A DNA stretch of 64,000 bases from NCBI RefSeq assembly GCF_004337365.2, contig NZ_CP044016.1, forward strand, positions 2,356,001-2,420,000. Direction: 5' to 3'. The stretch is from Rhizosphaericola mali. GTDB lineage: Bacteria > Bacteroidota > Bacteroidia > Chitinophagales > Chitinophagaceae. Numbering within the stretch: the stretch's first letter is position 1; every line of letters begins with the position of its first letter. Of this stretch, positions 9,425-18,577 are shown piece after piece. A model generated the notes under the pieces. That model worked only from the letters and a program-made list of their open reading frames with translations. It had not been told where the DNA came from and did no database searches. The translations under genes were made by a program, and so were the position numbers.

Positions 9425-9451
9425 AAAAGACCAACATTTCGTTGGTCTTTT
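9425..9451 (-). terminator. terminator downstream of lon
   Basis: Arms AAAAGACCAAC (9425-9435) and GTTGGTCTTTT (9441-9451) are exact complements around a five-base loop. On the minus strand a T-rich run follows, as expected for an intrinsic terminator of lon. Confidence 0.75.
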
Positions 9452-9454
9452 AAT

Positions 9455-11866
9455 TTAAAGATTTACTGCAATTTTCAAAACCTCTTTCATTTCCTTGACG
9501 AAATGAAACTTCAAACCTTTAATATATTCTGGTTCGATTTCATTGATATCTTTTTCATTTTGCACACAAAGAATGATTTCTTTCAATCCAGCTCTTTTTG
9601 CTGCCAAAATCTTCTCTTTAATTCCTCCAACAGGCAAAACCTGACCACGCAATGTAATTTCACCCGTCATAGCTAAGTAAGGTCGAATCCTCTTACCCGA
9701 AAACGCAGAAGCCAATGCACTCAACATCGTAATACCTGCACTCGGACCATCTTTTGGCGTAGCACCTTCTGGTACATGTATGTGAATAGTTTTCTTTTCA
9801 AATAAAGTTGGATCGATTCCGATTTCTTTGGCATGTGCTTTCAAATAAGTTAATGCCGTAATCGCACTTTCTTTCATTACATCACCCAAATTACCTGTTA
9901 ATTTCAGCTCTCCTTTACCATCGCTCAACAAAGTTTCTATAAATAAAATATCACCACCCACATAAGTCCAAGCCAATCCAACAGCTACACCTGGCATGTG
10001 TGCAACTTTATATAGATCGTTGGAATAAATCTCCGGCCCTAAAATCGTTGCAACATCTTCCGCTTTGATTGTCGGTGCAATCTCTCCATGAATAGCATAT
10101 TCTTTTGCCATTTTGCGCATCACAGAAGCGAGTTGACGATCCAATTCACGTACACCGCTTTCACGTGTATAAGATTGAATTATTTTTTCTAAAACTTTGT
10201 CGCTTAGACGCAAAGGCACTTTTTTCAAACCATGTGCTTCTTTTTCTTTTGGAACAAGGAACTGTTTGGCAATTTGAACCTTTTCTTCAATTGCGTATCC
10301 ACTCAAATCAATTATTTCCAAACGATCTCTCAACGCGGGTTGAATTTCTTTCAAACTATTTGCGGTAGCGATGAATAATACTTTGCTTAAATCATAATCC
10401 AATTCCAAATAATTGTCGTAGAAATTATTGTTTTGCTCTGGATCCAAAACTTCTAACATCGCAGAGGATGGATCTCCTTTGTAATCAGAACCCAATTTAT
10501 CTATTTCATCCAAAATCATTACTGGATTGGAAGATTTAACTTTAGCTAAATTTTGTAAAATACGTCCTGGCATCGCACCGATATAGGTTTTACGATGTCC
10601 TCTGATTTCACTTTCATCGTGTACACCACCCAAACTCACTCTCGTATATTTGCGACCGATTGCCTTGGCGATACTTTTACCCAAAGAAGTTTTACCAATC
10701 CCTGGAGGTCCGACAAAACATAAAATAGGGCTTTTCAAATCCCCTTTCAATTTCAATACAGCCAAATATTCTAATATTCTTTCTTTGATTTTTTTCATAC
10801 CAAAATGATCTTTATCCAAAACCTTTTGCGCATGATCCAAATCGTAATTATCTTCTGTCACTTCATTCCACGGAAGATTAAGCAAAAGATCAATATGATT
10901 ATAAATCACGGAATAATCTGGCGTGGCTGGATTCATTCTTTCCAACTTTTCAATATCGGCATTGAACATATCCTGAGCCGCTTGAGGCCATTTTTTCTCT
11001 TCCGCTCTTTTCTTTAATTGTTTTACTTCCTTGCCATTCGCATCACCGCCTTCCAACTCGTCTTTGATGCTTTTCAATTGTTGTTGTAAGAAATATTCGC
11101 GTTGTTGCTTATCAATTTCAATACGCGCTTTGTTCGTGACTTTATTTTTAAGTTCTACAAATTGTAATTCTTTTTGTAATAAAGCGACAAGCATTTCTGC
11201 TCTTTTCACGACATCATTTTCTTCCAACATCGCTTGCTTTTCACCCAATTCATTATTCAAATTGCTACTAACGAAATTGATCAAGAAGTTTGGGTTTTCG
11301 ATATTTTTCAAAATTACCGAAGCTTCTTGTGGCATGTTTGGAGTCAATTGGATGATTTGCGCAGCGCTTTCTTTTACACTACTCAATAATGCATCGAAAT
11401 GTTCCGAACTCTTCACATCCCCTTCTTCCAACAATTGAATATCTGCACGGAAATAAGGAATTTCTTGAGTGATCTTACCTAATTGAAAACGCTTTTTACC
11501 CTGAATAATAACCGTGGTGCCACCATCTGGCATTTTGATTAATTTGACAATCTTCGCAACCGTTCCGATGGGACAAAGATCCTCGGCAGTTGGATCTTCC
11601 ACACTCAAATCTTTTTGTGCTAAAACGCCAATCAATTTATCGCCTTTGTAGGCATCATTTACCGCTTCAATACTTTTGTCACGACCTACAGTTATCGGAA
11701 TTACGACACCAGGAAAAAGCACCGTATTTCTCAATGGAAGCAAACCAATATTATCTGGAATTACCAAGTCTTTATCTTGATCCATTTCATTCTCATTAAT
11801 GGGAATAATCGGCAAAAAACCAGCATCTCCATTATCTTGATCTTCGAAAAATTTCTTTTTATACAT
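9455..11866 (-). CDS. lon: ATP-dependent protease Lon (endopeptidase La)
   Basis: This 803-residue protein is full length for LonA. The N-terminal substrate-binding domain covers about residues 37-240. A coiled linker follows, then the AAA+ module with Walker A GPPGIGKTS (386-394) and Walker B VMILDEIDK (449-457). The C-terminal protease domain has the Ser-Lys dyad: DGPSAG (Ser709) and GGIKEK (Lys752), spaced 43 residues as in E. coli Lon. It degrades misfolded and regulatory proteins in the cytoplasm. The gene is divergent from rsmE across a gap of about 180 bases; I see no exact TAnnTTTG promoter on its side. Confidence 0.98.
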   Translation of the reverse strand: MYKKKFFEDQDNGDAGFLPIIPINENEMDQDKDLVIPDNIGLLPLRNTVLFPGVVIPITVGRDKSIEAVNDAYKGDKLIGVLAQKDLSVEDPTAEDLCPIGTVAKIVKLIKMPDGGTTVIIQGKKRFQLGKITQEIPYFRADIQLLEEGDVKSSEHFDALLSSVKESAAQIIQLTPNMPQEASVILKNIENPNFLINFVSSNLNNELGEKQAMLEENDVVKRAEMLVALLQKELQFVELKNKVTNKARIEIDKQQREYFLQQQLKSIKDELEGGDANGKEVKQLKKRAEEKKWPQAAQDMFNADIEKLERMNPATPDYSVIYNHIDLLLNLPWNEVTEDNYDLDHAQKVLDKDHFGMKKIKERILEYLAVLKLKGDLKSPILCFVGPPGIGKTSLGKSIAKAIGRKYTRVSLGGVHDESEIRGHRKTYIGAMPGRILQNLAKVKSSNPVMILDEIDKLGSDYKGDPSSAMLEVLDPEQNNNFYDNYLELDYDLSKVLFIATANSLKEIQPALRDRLEIIDLSGYAIEEKVQIAKQFLVPKEKEAHGLKKVPLRLSDKVLEKIIQSYTRESGVRELDRQLASVMRKMAKEYAIHGEIAPTIKAEDVATILGPEIYSNDLYKVAHMPGVAVGLAWTYVGGDILFIETLLSDGKGELKLTGNLGDVMKESAITALTYLKAHAKEIGIDPTLFEKKTIHIHVPEGATPKDGPSAGITMLSALASAFSGKRIRPYLAMTGEITLRGQVLPVGGIKEKILAAKRAGLKEIILCVQNEKDINEIEPEYIKGLKFHFVKEMKEVLKIAVNL

Positions 11867-12049
11867 ATTATATCTTCTATTAACGACAGATTGTCATTAA
11901 TTCCTTTCGTTTATATTTATTCTTATTGAGATACTCTATTGGGCAATTAAAATGCCAAAGGAAAATAGGCAAAGATTACTTACATAATGTCAGTCAAAGT
12001 ATTAGAAAAACTGAAATATCTTCGCAATTCTAAAATATTGGACAAAATT

Positions 12050-12757
12050 ATGCAACTTCCTTTTTTCTATGAACCAACTTGTAATACCGCAACAGAATAT
12101 TTTACACTTTCAGAAGATACGAGTAAACATTGCATTCAAGTATTACGAATGAAAAAAAACGAACAAATTTTGTTGACGGATGGCATGGGTGTAAAAATCG
12201 TTGCTGCAATTAATTTGGAACATAAAAAACACACTGAAGTGCAGATTATTAGCAAAGAAATTATTCCAGCAAATGATAAAAAAACTTGTATCGCCATTGG
12301 AATATTGAAAAATAATGCACGATTTGAATGGTTCTTGGAAAAAGCAACAGAGTTAGGAATTTCAGAAATTATCCCCTTAATAACAGATAATACGGAAAAA
12401 GCGCATTTCAGATTGGATCGAATGAAAAACATCCTAATCGCCGCAATGTTGCAAAGTCAACAATACTATCTACCCATTATGGAAGAGCCTCAAATTTTTA
12501 AAAAATTTATCCAAATTCCGTTTTTGGGTCAAAAATTGATAGCTCATTGTGAAAATGGAGAAAAAGATTATTTGCCCGCTGTGTCCATTAGAGAAAATGT
12601 AAGATTATTAATAGGACCTGAAGGTGATTTTTCTCCAAATGAAATACAATTAGCAGAAGAAATTGGTTATCAATCTGTTAGTTTAGGCGAAAATCGTCTA
12701 CGTACGGAAACCGCGGGAATCGTTGGGGTGACTTTTCTTCAGTTAAATCATTCTTAA
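12050..12757 (+). CDS. rsmE: 16S rRNA m3U1498 methyltransferase RsmE
   Basis: The SPOUT-family protein is recognised by its C-terminal knot motifs GPEGDFSPNE and LGENRLRTETA, which bind S-adenosylmethionine. The middle segment FEWFLEKATELGISEIIPL is also typical of the family. It methylates N3 of U1498 in 16S rRNA. I choose ATG 12050 (MQLPFFYEP), giving 235 residues, normal for RsmE. The in-frame ATG at 11987 would add 21 residues with no counterpart in the family. The L,D-transpeptidase gene starts 16 bases after the stop, so the two are likely co-transcribed. Confidence 0.93.
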   Translation: MQLPFFYEPTCNTATEYFTLSEDTSKHCIQVLRMKKNEQILLTDGMGVKIVAAINLEHKKHTEVQIISKEIIPANDKKTCIAIGILKNNARFEWFLEKATELGISEIIPLITDNTEKAHFRLDRMKNILIAAMLQSQQYYLPIMEEPQIFKKFIQIPFLGQKLIAHCENGEKDYLPAVSIRENVRLLIGPEGDFSPNEIQLAEEIGYQSVSLGENRLRTETAGIVGVTFLQLNHS

Positions 12758-12773
12758 ATAATTGAAATACAAA

Positions 12774-14402
12774 ATGATTAGACCTTTAAAAAACTATTTA
12801 CTTTTAGCTATCGGGCTGACCGTTCTATTTTTAAGTTGTAAAGAAAAGGAAAAGAAAGAAGCGCCTGTAGCAGTTCAAGACACAAGCATTACAGAAAAAA
12901 CATCCTTCAACAATATATTTATTGATAGCAATTTGATCAAACAATATGTAGCATCAGATAAAGCGCTATCCAGATTCCAAGAACCTTTTTTAAACTTTTA
13001 TAAAGAAAGAAATTTTGAATCTGCATGGTTTGACAGCACTGGATTGATTGAACAAGCGGGTAATTTTATCAGTTTGATCAATAATTATATGGAGCAAAAT
13101 CATGATAGTTCCTTATATGACAAGCGTTTATACGAATTATATGATGAATATAAAAACGCAAAAAATATTTCCAGCAAGCATTTAAATCCACATGATATTA
13201 ATGCAGAATTGTATTTCACAGGATCATTTTTTAAATATACTTCCAAATTGTATGGCGGTTCCAATATTGATGCAACACAGATTGGATGGTTTATTCCAAG
13301 AAAAAAAATAGATTTAAAAAATCTATTAGATTCTTCTTTAAAAAGTGGAGGAAATGCGCAAGTATTCGATCAATTATTAAACCCTGCATACAAAAAACTC
13401 AATGAATATTTTCTCAAATATGCAGCTTTAAAAAAAGAGCACCCCGATTGGAATAATATTGTTGTGAATATCAACAAATTGCAATTAAATGATCAAAATC
13501 CAGCAATTCCGGAGATCAAAGAACGCTTAAGTTTATTAGAAGATCTTTCAGATAATGATGGTTCGGATGTTTTTGATGAAAATATGCAAGAGGCGGTTAA
13601 ATCTTATCAAAATAGAATGGGGTTATCTGCAGATGGCGTCATCGGACCAGGATTTGTAAGATCTATCAATACTCCTTTAGATACTTTAATTCGTAAGATT
13701 TTGGTGAATTTGGAAAGAACGCGTTGGCTCCCTTCTACTTTACCAGAAACGTATATTTGGGTAAATATTCCTGAATACAAATTGCATGTGTATGAAAATG
13801 GCGAACCCAATTTTGATATGCGTGTAATCGTCGGTTCAGCAGCACACGGAACGGTAATTTTCACTGGCAATTTGAAGTATATAGTATTTGCACCTTATTG
13901 GAATGTGCCCATGAGTATTATTAAAAATGAAATCATTCCGGGCATCGCACGAGATCCAAATTATATCGCCAGTCATAATATGGAAATTACAGGATATAAC
14001 AAAAAAGGCGAACCCGTAGATGTACGTCAAAAACCAGGTGAAAATAATGCACTAGGAACTGTAAAGTTCTTATTTCCAAATGATTACGATATTTATCTAC
14101 ATGATACACCCAATCATGATTTGTTTACCTCTTCCAACAGAGGCCTGAGCCATGGTTGTATTCGTTTATCTGATCCTCCCAAGATGGCAAGATTTTTATT
14201 GAGAAATGATTCTACAAGATATACTTCCAATAAAATTGATTCATTAATGCATAAGAATAAGGTGGAAACTTGGGTGACGGTTAAAAATCCAGTTCCAGTA
14301 TATTTGGTATATTTTACTTCATGGGTCGATGATGATGGAAAATTGAATTTTAGAAATGACATATATGGACACGACAAAAAAGTAGCAGATAAACTATTTT
14401 AA
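12774..14402 (+). CDS. lipoprotein L,D-transpeptidase (YcbB/LdtD-like)
   Basis: I take ATG 12774 (MIRPLKNYLL) as start rather than a TTG four codons upstream. The product, 542 residues, begins with a signal and lipobox LFLSC followed by a Lys/Glu-rich tether. An alpha-helical YcbB-type scaffold domain covers the first ~250 residues. A peptidoglycan-binding helix bundle follows (MQEAVKSYQNRMGLSADGVIGP). The YkuD catalytic domain has HDTPN and SHGCIRLSDP with catalytic Cys462. The enzyme would form 3-3 (or lipoprotein) cross-links in peptidoglycan in the periplasm, bypassing penicillin-binding proteins. The lipid anchor differs from the single-pass anchor of E. coli LdtD. Confidence 0.9.
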   Translation: MIRPLKNYLLLAIGLTVLFLSCKEKEKKEAPVAVQDTSITEKTSFNNIFIDSNLIKQYVASDKALSRFQEPFLNFYKERNFESAWFDSTGLIEQAGNFISLINNYMEQNHDSSLYDKRLYELYDEYKNAKNISSKHLNPHDINAELYFTGSFFKYTSKLYGGSNIDATQIGWFIPRKKIDLKNLLDSSLKSGGNAQVFDQLLNPAYKKLNEYFLKYAALKKEHPDWNNIVVNINKLQLNDQNPAIPEIKERLSLLEDLSDNDGSDVFDENMQEAVKSYQNRMGLSADGVIGPGFVRSINTPLDTLIRKILVNLERTRWLPSTLPETYIWVNIPEYKLHVYENGEPNFDMRVIVGSAAHGTVIFTGNLKYIVFAPYWNVPMSIIKNEIIPGIARDPNYIASHNMEITGYNKKGEPVDVRQKPGENNALGTVKFLFPNDYDIYLHDTPNHDLFTSSNRGLSHGCIRLSDPPKMARFLLRNDSTRYTSNKIDSLMHKNKVETWVTVKNPVPVYLVYFTSWVDDDGKLNFRNDIYGHDKKVADKLF

Positions 14403-14452
14403 TATTTCCGTGTTAAATTTTGATACAATTACGAACAATAAACAAACATTAG

Positions 14453-15499
14453 ATGATTACAACAAAAGGGTATGCAGCTAGTTCCGCTACAAGTGGATTA
14501 GCTCCATGGGAATTTGAAAGAAGAGAAGTCGGAGCAAAAGATGTATTAATTAAAATTTTATATAGTGGTATTTGCCACTCTGATATTCACCAAGTTAAGA
14601 GCGAATGGGCTCCTGCATTTTATCCCATCGTACCAGGTCATGAGATCATTGGAAAAATTGAAAAAGTAGGATCGGAAGTAACCAAATTTAAAGTTGGTGA
14701 TCTTGCAGGTATTGGATGTATGGTTCGTTCTTGCGGCGAGTGTGAAAATTGCAAATCTGGCCAAGAACAATTTTGCTTGAAAGGAAAAACAGTTTGGACA
14801 TACAATTCAAAAGATGCAGACGGCACCGTAACTTATGGTGGATATTCCAACCAAATTGTAGCAGATGAAAGTTTCGTTTTGCATATTTCAGATAAATTGG
14901 ATATTTCCAAAGCTGCACCTCTTTTATGTGCAGGCGTAACAACTTATTCTCCTTTGAGTAGATGGAAAGTTGGCAAAGGACACAAATTAGGCGTTTTAGG
15001 TCTTGGCGGATTGGGACACATGGCGGTAAAATTTGGTGTAGCTTTTGGCGCGGAAGTTACCATGATAAGTCATTCCCCATCTAAAGAACAAGATGCCAAA
15101 AAATTAGGCGCACATAAGTTTTGCAATACGAATGATCCAGAGCAATTAAAAGCATTGGATGGTTATTTTGATTTTATTATTGACACGGTTTCCGCACCAC
15201 ACGATTACAACATGTACTTGAAAATGTTGAAGGTAAATGGTGTACACATTTGTGTTGGCATTCCTCCTGTTCCGATGGAAATCATGGGAAGATCTTTGAT
15301 GGGTGGTAATCGCGTATTGACAGCTTCAAGTATTGGAGGAATTCCCGAAACACAAGAAATGTTAGACTTCTGTGCGGAAAACCAAATACATCCTGAAGTG
15401 GAAATTGTACCAATTGATTATGTAAATAAAGCCTACGATAGAGTTTTAGCAAGTGATATAAAATATCGTTTTGTTATTGACATGTCAACTTTAAATTAA
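14453..15499 (+). CDS. zinc-dependent NAD(P) alcohol dehydrogenase (YahK/cinnamyl-alcohol type)
   Basis: The 348-residue medium-chain dehydrogenase shows catalytic-zinc ligands Cys41 (GICHSDIHQ) and His63 (PGHE). The structural-zinc tetrad is Cys94, Cys97, Cys100 and Cys108. The nucleotide-binding loop LGLGGLGHMAVKF lies near residue 180. This pattern matches the YahK/AdhA/CAD group, which usually reduces a wide range of aldehydes with NADPH. The physiological substrate is unknown. The gene is followed at 15519 by a strong terminator and appears monocistronic. Confidence 0.9.
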   Translation: MITTKGYAASSATSGLAPWEFERREVGAKDVLIKILYSGICHSDIHQVKSEWAPAFYPIVPGHEIIGKIEKVGSEVTKFKVGDLAGIGCMVRSCGECENCKSGQEQFCLKGKTVWTYNSKDADGTVTYGGYSNQIVADESFVLHISDKLDISKAAPLLCAGVTTYSPLSRWKVGKGHKLGVLGLGGLGHMAVKFGVAFGAEVTMISHSPSKEQDAKKLGAHKFCNTNDPEQLKALDGYFDFIIDTVSAPHDYNMYLKMLKVNGVHICVGIPPVPMEIMGRSLMGGNRVLTASSIGGIPETQEMLDFCAENQIHPEVEIVPIDYVNKAYDRVLASDIKYRFVIDMSTLN

Positions 15500-15518
15500 A
15501 TGATTGTATCAGTCTGAC

Positions 15519-15552
15519 AAAAAGCGATAAGGTTTTCCTTATCGCTTTTTTT
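15519..15552. terminator. bidirectional terminator between alcohol dehydrogenase and GT9 gene
   Basis: Arms AAAAAGCGATAAGG (15519-15532) and CCTTATCGCTTTTT (15537-15550) are perfect complements around a TTTT loop. A T-run follows on the plus strand and flanking A/T on the other, so both convergent genes could end here. Confidence 0.88.
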
Positions 15553-16531
15553 AATTATTTAATTGAATTACAATTACTTCTACATCTTGCTTCATCATAC
15601 ATTTAAAATGCTTTTTGGGACAAGAATGATGTCCGATTTTACTACAAGGTCGACATTTTAAATCCTGTACTTGGCTTTCGAATGAAAATACTTTTTGAGC
15701 TCCGTAATAAGGATTCATTCCAAATTCCGGTACGGTATTTCCCCAAATAGATATAATTTTTTTATGAAAGGCAGCGGCAATATGCATCAAACCGGTATCA
15801 TTTGAAATGATAAAATCTGCCATTTTAACCAAATAGGCACTTTGATTCAAATTAAATTGCCCACAAGTATTCCATATTTTATTGGGATATAGATAAGCCA
15901 ACTCCTCACCTATTTTAGCATCTTCTTTTCCACCCAATAAAACAATTGGCTGTTGAATATTGTGACATAAATCTTTTAATTTATTGACAGGCAATTGTTT
16001 GGTTTCATAAGAAGCGCCAATAACTACGCCCACATATCCATTTTTACAAAAATCTGGGAACAAATTATTAGCTAAATGATCTTTTTCTGGAATAAAATAA
16101 TCCAAACCTTTTCCATCATTTTTCACCCCCAAATGACCAACTGTAGCGAGATAACGATCAACAATATGAATTTTGGGTAAATGATTGATTTTAAATTTAG
16201 TAAGTAACCATTTTTGATAATTTAGTTTATCAAAGGAATGTGTATTTTTCACCTTTAATTTTCGCTTAATTCTCCAAGTACGCAGATTGTGATGCAGGTC
16301 AACGACCTCATCATATTCTTCCCATTTTAATTGAGTAATAATTTCTGGTAGATTATTTTCCAATAAGAAAACTTTATCTATAAATGGGTTATTTTGAATT
16401 ATCCCCTTAAAATTACTTTTTGTCAAATAGTGGATTTCACAGCCATCCAATTGCTCTTTCAAACAGCGCATAACAGGTGTAGTTAAAACGATATCACCAA
16501 TGGACGAAAAGCGAATGATCAAAATTTTCAT
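15551..16531 (-). CDS. glycosyltransferase family 9 (heptosyltransferase-like)
   Basis: The 326-residue protein opens KILIIRFSSIGDIVLTTPVMRCLK, the hallmark N-terminus of GT9 enzymes. The sugar-nucleotide half includes VLLGGKEDAKIGEELA and SNDTGLMHIAAAFHKKIISIWGNT. GT9 members transfer heptose from ADP-heptose to the LPS inner core at the cytoplasmic membrane face. A Cys-rich tail (CRPCSKIGHHSCPKKHFKCM) is a usual feature of Bacteroidota members. It is divergent from the broken acetyltransferase gene, with 55 bases between starts. The exact acceptor is not known. Confidence 0.9.
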   Translation of the reverse strand: MKILIIRFSSIGDIVLTTPVMRCLKEQLDGCEIHYLTKSNFKGIIQNNPFIDKVFLLENNLPEIITQLKWEEYDEVVDLHHNLRTWRIKRKLKVKNTHSFDKLNYQKWLLTKFKINHLPKIHIVDRYLATVGHLGVKNDGKGLDYFIPEKDHLANNLFPDFCKNGYVGVVIGASYETKQLPVNKLKDLCHNIQQPIVLLGGKEDAKIGEELAYLYPNKIWNTCGQFNLNQSAYLVKMADFIISNDTGLMHIAAAFHKKIISIWGNTVPEFGMNPYYGAQKVFSFESQVQDLKCRPCSKIGHHSCPKKHFKCMMKQDVEVIVIQLNN

Positions 16532-16586
16532 TGAGGCAATATTAATTTCAATTTCATTAATAGCAAAAAAGTTTTATTTTAACTGT

Positions 16587-17110
16587 ATGAAATATCAACC
16601 AAATCAATTCCTTATAGAAACAGAAAGGCTTAAATGGCGGCAATTTGAATTAGAGGATGCTGAATTTTTAATTGAATTATTTAATTGTAATGGTTGGATT
16701 GAAAATATCGGAGATCGAAGCATTTACACAAAACAAAATGCAGAAAATTATATAATCAATATACCTTTGGTTTTGGTGCTGTTATCTTAAAAGAAACGAA
16801 TCAACCAATTGGTATGTGCGGCATTACGAAACGAGATTTTTTAGAATATCCGGATCTAGGATTTGCTTTTTTAGATGAATTTACTGGAAATGGATATGCT
16901 TTTGAAATCACAGCTAAAATGTGTCAGCAGTTACTTTTATCTCAATCTACAATTTCCCTCATTACAAACAATCACAATCTAGCCTCCATAAAATTGGCAC
17001 ATAAACTACAATTTCAATTCGTAAAAACATATTATGAACTCCACTTTCTAGCGGATATTTCTGTATTTATTTTATCAAATAATAAAAAATCATTGACAAT
17101 AAATATTTGA
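16587..17110 (+). pseudogene. GNAT-family acetyltransferase (RimJ/RimL type) broken by a one-base frameshift
   Basis: Two adjacent frames together make one GNAT protein. The first (from ATG 16587) has the RimJ/RimL-type start QFLIETERLKWRQFELEDAEF and GWIENIGDRS, then drifts into IPLVLVLLS and stops near 16790. The second frame, one base out of phase, reads from about 16757 as NQYTFGFGAVILKETNQPIG and then MCGITKRDFLEY, DLGFAF and the acetyl-CoA-loop region GNGYAFEI. One base missing at about 16752-16757 explains both. The family N-acetylates proteins or small molecules. As written the enzyme cannot be made whole; a sequencing error in the A/T-rich stretch is the main alternative. Confidence 0.8.
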
Positions 17111-17154
17111 AATTTAAAGATTTATTTTAATTTTACCTGCTAATGCACTTCTAA

Positions 17155-17409
17155 ATGGTTTTGGTTATTTTAATATTAGTTTTGATACTATTGTTTTTAA
17201 TTAAGATTGCTAATTTGAAAAAAATTGAAGGTGATAATTTTCAGTTTTCTGATTGTTTTAGAACAATAACAGAATTTAGGTCTTTAAAATATTTTATCAA
17301 TTATTCTGCAAAAGAGCAAAACTTTATTCGTAGAGATAATATAATTAATGGATTTCTAATATTAAATATTATTGGAATTTTTGTATATATTCTTTTTGCC
17401 ATAATTTAA
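17155..17409 (+). CDS. small membrane protein, unknown function
   Basis: The 84-residue product has an N-terminal hydrophobic helix (residues 1-18, almost all Val, Leu and Ile) and a second one at 67-84. A polar, charged loop of about 45 residues joins them, giving a two-span inner-membrane topology with both ends on the same side. I do not recognise a family. It follows the broken acetyltransferase by 44 bases on the same strand, with no promoter seen between, so it may have been co-transcribed. Coding is supported by the regular two-helix layout but not by homology I can name. Confidence 0.55.
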   Translation: MVLVILILVLILLFLIKIANLKKIEGDNFQFSDCFRTITEFRSLKYFINYSAKEQNFIRRDNIINGFLILNIIGIFVYILFAII

Positions 17410-17411
17410 AA

Positions 17412-17435
17412 ATCCCCAATTAAAAAAAAGGGGAT
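17412..17435 (-). terminator. possible terminator of the nucleotidyltransferase gene
   Basis: A six-base-pair stem ATCCCC/GGGGAT with a 12-base A-rich loop is followed on the minus strand by a run of T. It is weak compared with other hairpins in this window. Confidence 0.4.
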
Positions 17436-17477
17436 GTGTAGCTACGTGAGCTATAATTTATGCAAATTTTTAATATT

Positions 17478-18386
17478 TTATATATTCCAAAGATTATTGG
17501 GATACTTTCCTTCATTTATTAATTGTCCAATATTTTCCCTCACCAATGGCCCATCCTCTTTATATGTTACACCGAACCATTTGGAGGCAACAGGTAAAAT
17601 TTTAATTTGTCCAATTTTATCTTGAATAAATTTATCCGCTACAGAAGGCATAAAAAATTCAGATTTTATATCTAAAATATTCTCGTCTAAAAAGTTAGCA
17701 TATTCTTGAATACATAATTCTACAAAATTGCGATCAAAACAAAAGAAATTCATACTAACTAATGTATCACTATCCATTTCATGTTTGATATCATTTTCTT
17801 CATAGTAGATTTTGCCATTTTCCGGATAAATTTTTACTCGCTCTTGTATTTTTGCAATATTATTATTTCCATCTGCAGTAATTTCTCCCCTACTTACATA
17901 ACCATTATCGCTAATCGTTTTTCCTAATCTAAATGCTACGGAACCATAAAGATTAGGTTGAATATGATTTGTTAAAAACTCAATACCTTTTTCAAATGCC
18001 TCATACCCATAAAAATCATCTGCATTTACAACAGCAAAAGCTCCATCAATTTGATCTGCGGCACAGATTATAGCCTGTGCAGTACCAAACGGCTTTTTCC
18101 TTTCCAACGGTAGTATATGCGATCCTAGATGGCTATGCAAATCTTGAAAGGCATATGAAATTTTGATCTTATTTTTAAGTTGTGGTTCAAACATTTCTTT
18201 GAATTCATCAAAAAAATCTTTTCTTATTATAAACACAACTTTTTTAAATCCTGCTTTAATAGCATCGTATAAAGCATAGTCAACGATGGTCTCTCCAGAT
18301 GGACCGAAACGCTCCATCTGTTTTAAACTTCCGTATCTACTCGCTAATCCCGCAGCCAATACCACTAATATAGGTTCTTTTGTCAT
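17478..18386 (-). CDS. sugar-phosphate nucleotidyltransferase family protein
   Basis: The 302-residue GT-A-fold protein starts PILVVLAAGLASRYGSLKQM, a variant of the nucleotidyltransferase signature LAAGxGSR followed by a Lys. VVNADDFYGYEAFEKG supplies the metal-binding Asp pair. An SMNFFCFD segment and a C-terminal GVTYKEDGPLVRENI follow. These enzymes join NTP and a sugar 1-phosphate to make an NDP-sugar; in Bacteroidota this subgroup is annotated only as nucleotidyltransferase, so the sugar is open. It stands alone, divergent from the tiny T9SS protein gene. Confidence 0.82.
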   Translation of the reverse strand: MTKEPILVVLAAGLASRYGSLKQMERFGPSGETIVDYALYDAIKAGFKKVVFIIRKDFFDEFKEMFEPQLKNKIKISYAFQDLHSHLGSHILPLERKKPFGTAQAIICAADQIDGAFAVVNADDFYGYEAFEKGIEFLTNHIQPNLYGSVAFRLGKTISDNGYVSRGEITADGNNNIAKIQERVKIYPENGKIYYEENDIKHEMDSDTLVSMNFFCFDRNFVELCIQEYANFLDENILDIKSEFFMPSVADKFIQDKIGQIKILPVASKWFGVTYKEDGPLVRENIGQLINEGKYPNNLWNI

Positions 18387-18439
18387 GATCGTTATTGATT
18401 AATTATAAAGCGAACCTATGAAATATTTTAAATTAAATA

Positions 18440-18470
18440 ATTTAGATATTTATTATACAAATATCTAAAT
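18440..18470. repeat. 12-bp perfect inverted repeat in a divergent promoter region
   Basis: ATTTAGATATTT (18440-18451) and AAATATCTAAAT (18459-18470) are exact complements separated by seven bases. The repeat lies between the divergent starts of the nucleotidyltransferase and the small T9SS protein, about 55 bases from the former. It could be an operator; the high A/T content weakens the case. Confidence 0.4.
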
Positions 18471-18553
18471 AACTGATTATCAACATATCAAACGATTGAT
18501 TTAGGATAATTATAGCTTTAAATTATTTCTTACAAAATTTAATGTAAGTTTTT

Positions 18554-18561
18554 TACATTTG
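18554..18561 (+). promoter_or_regulatory. Bacteroidota -7 promoter element for the small T9SS protein
   Basis: TACATTTG matches TAnnTTTG exactly and lies 16 bases before the ATG at 18578. No clear -33 TTTG is seen. Confidence 0.5.
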
Positions 18562-18577
18562 TACACAAACTGATTGA

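Noticed and set aside
9414-9437. Longer Nudix protein from ATG 9437
   Set aside because: That start lies in the loop of the lon terminator hairpin, and the family begins at the later methionine.
11987-12049. N-terminal 21-residue extension of RsmE
   Set aside because: RsmE proteins begin at the sequence encoded from 12050, and the extension has no domain features.
17437-17452. Short repeat TAGCT/AGCTA near the small membrane protein
   Set aside because: Only five base pairs, no T-run and no promoter nearby; expected by chance in this composition.
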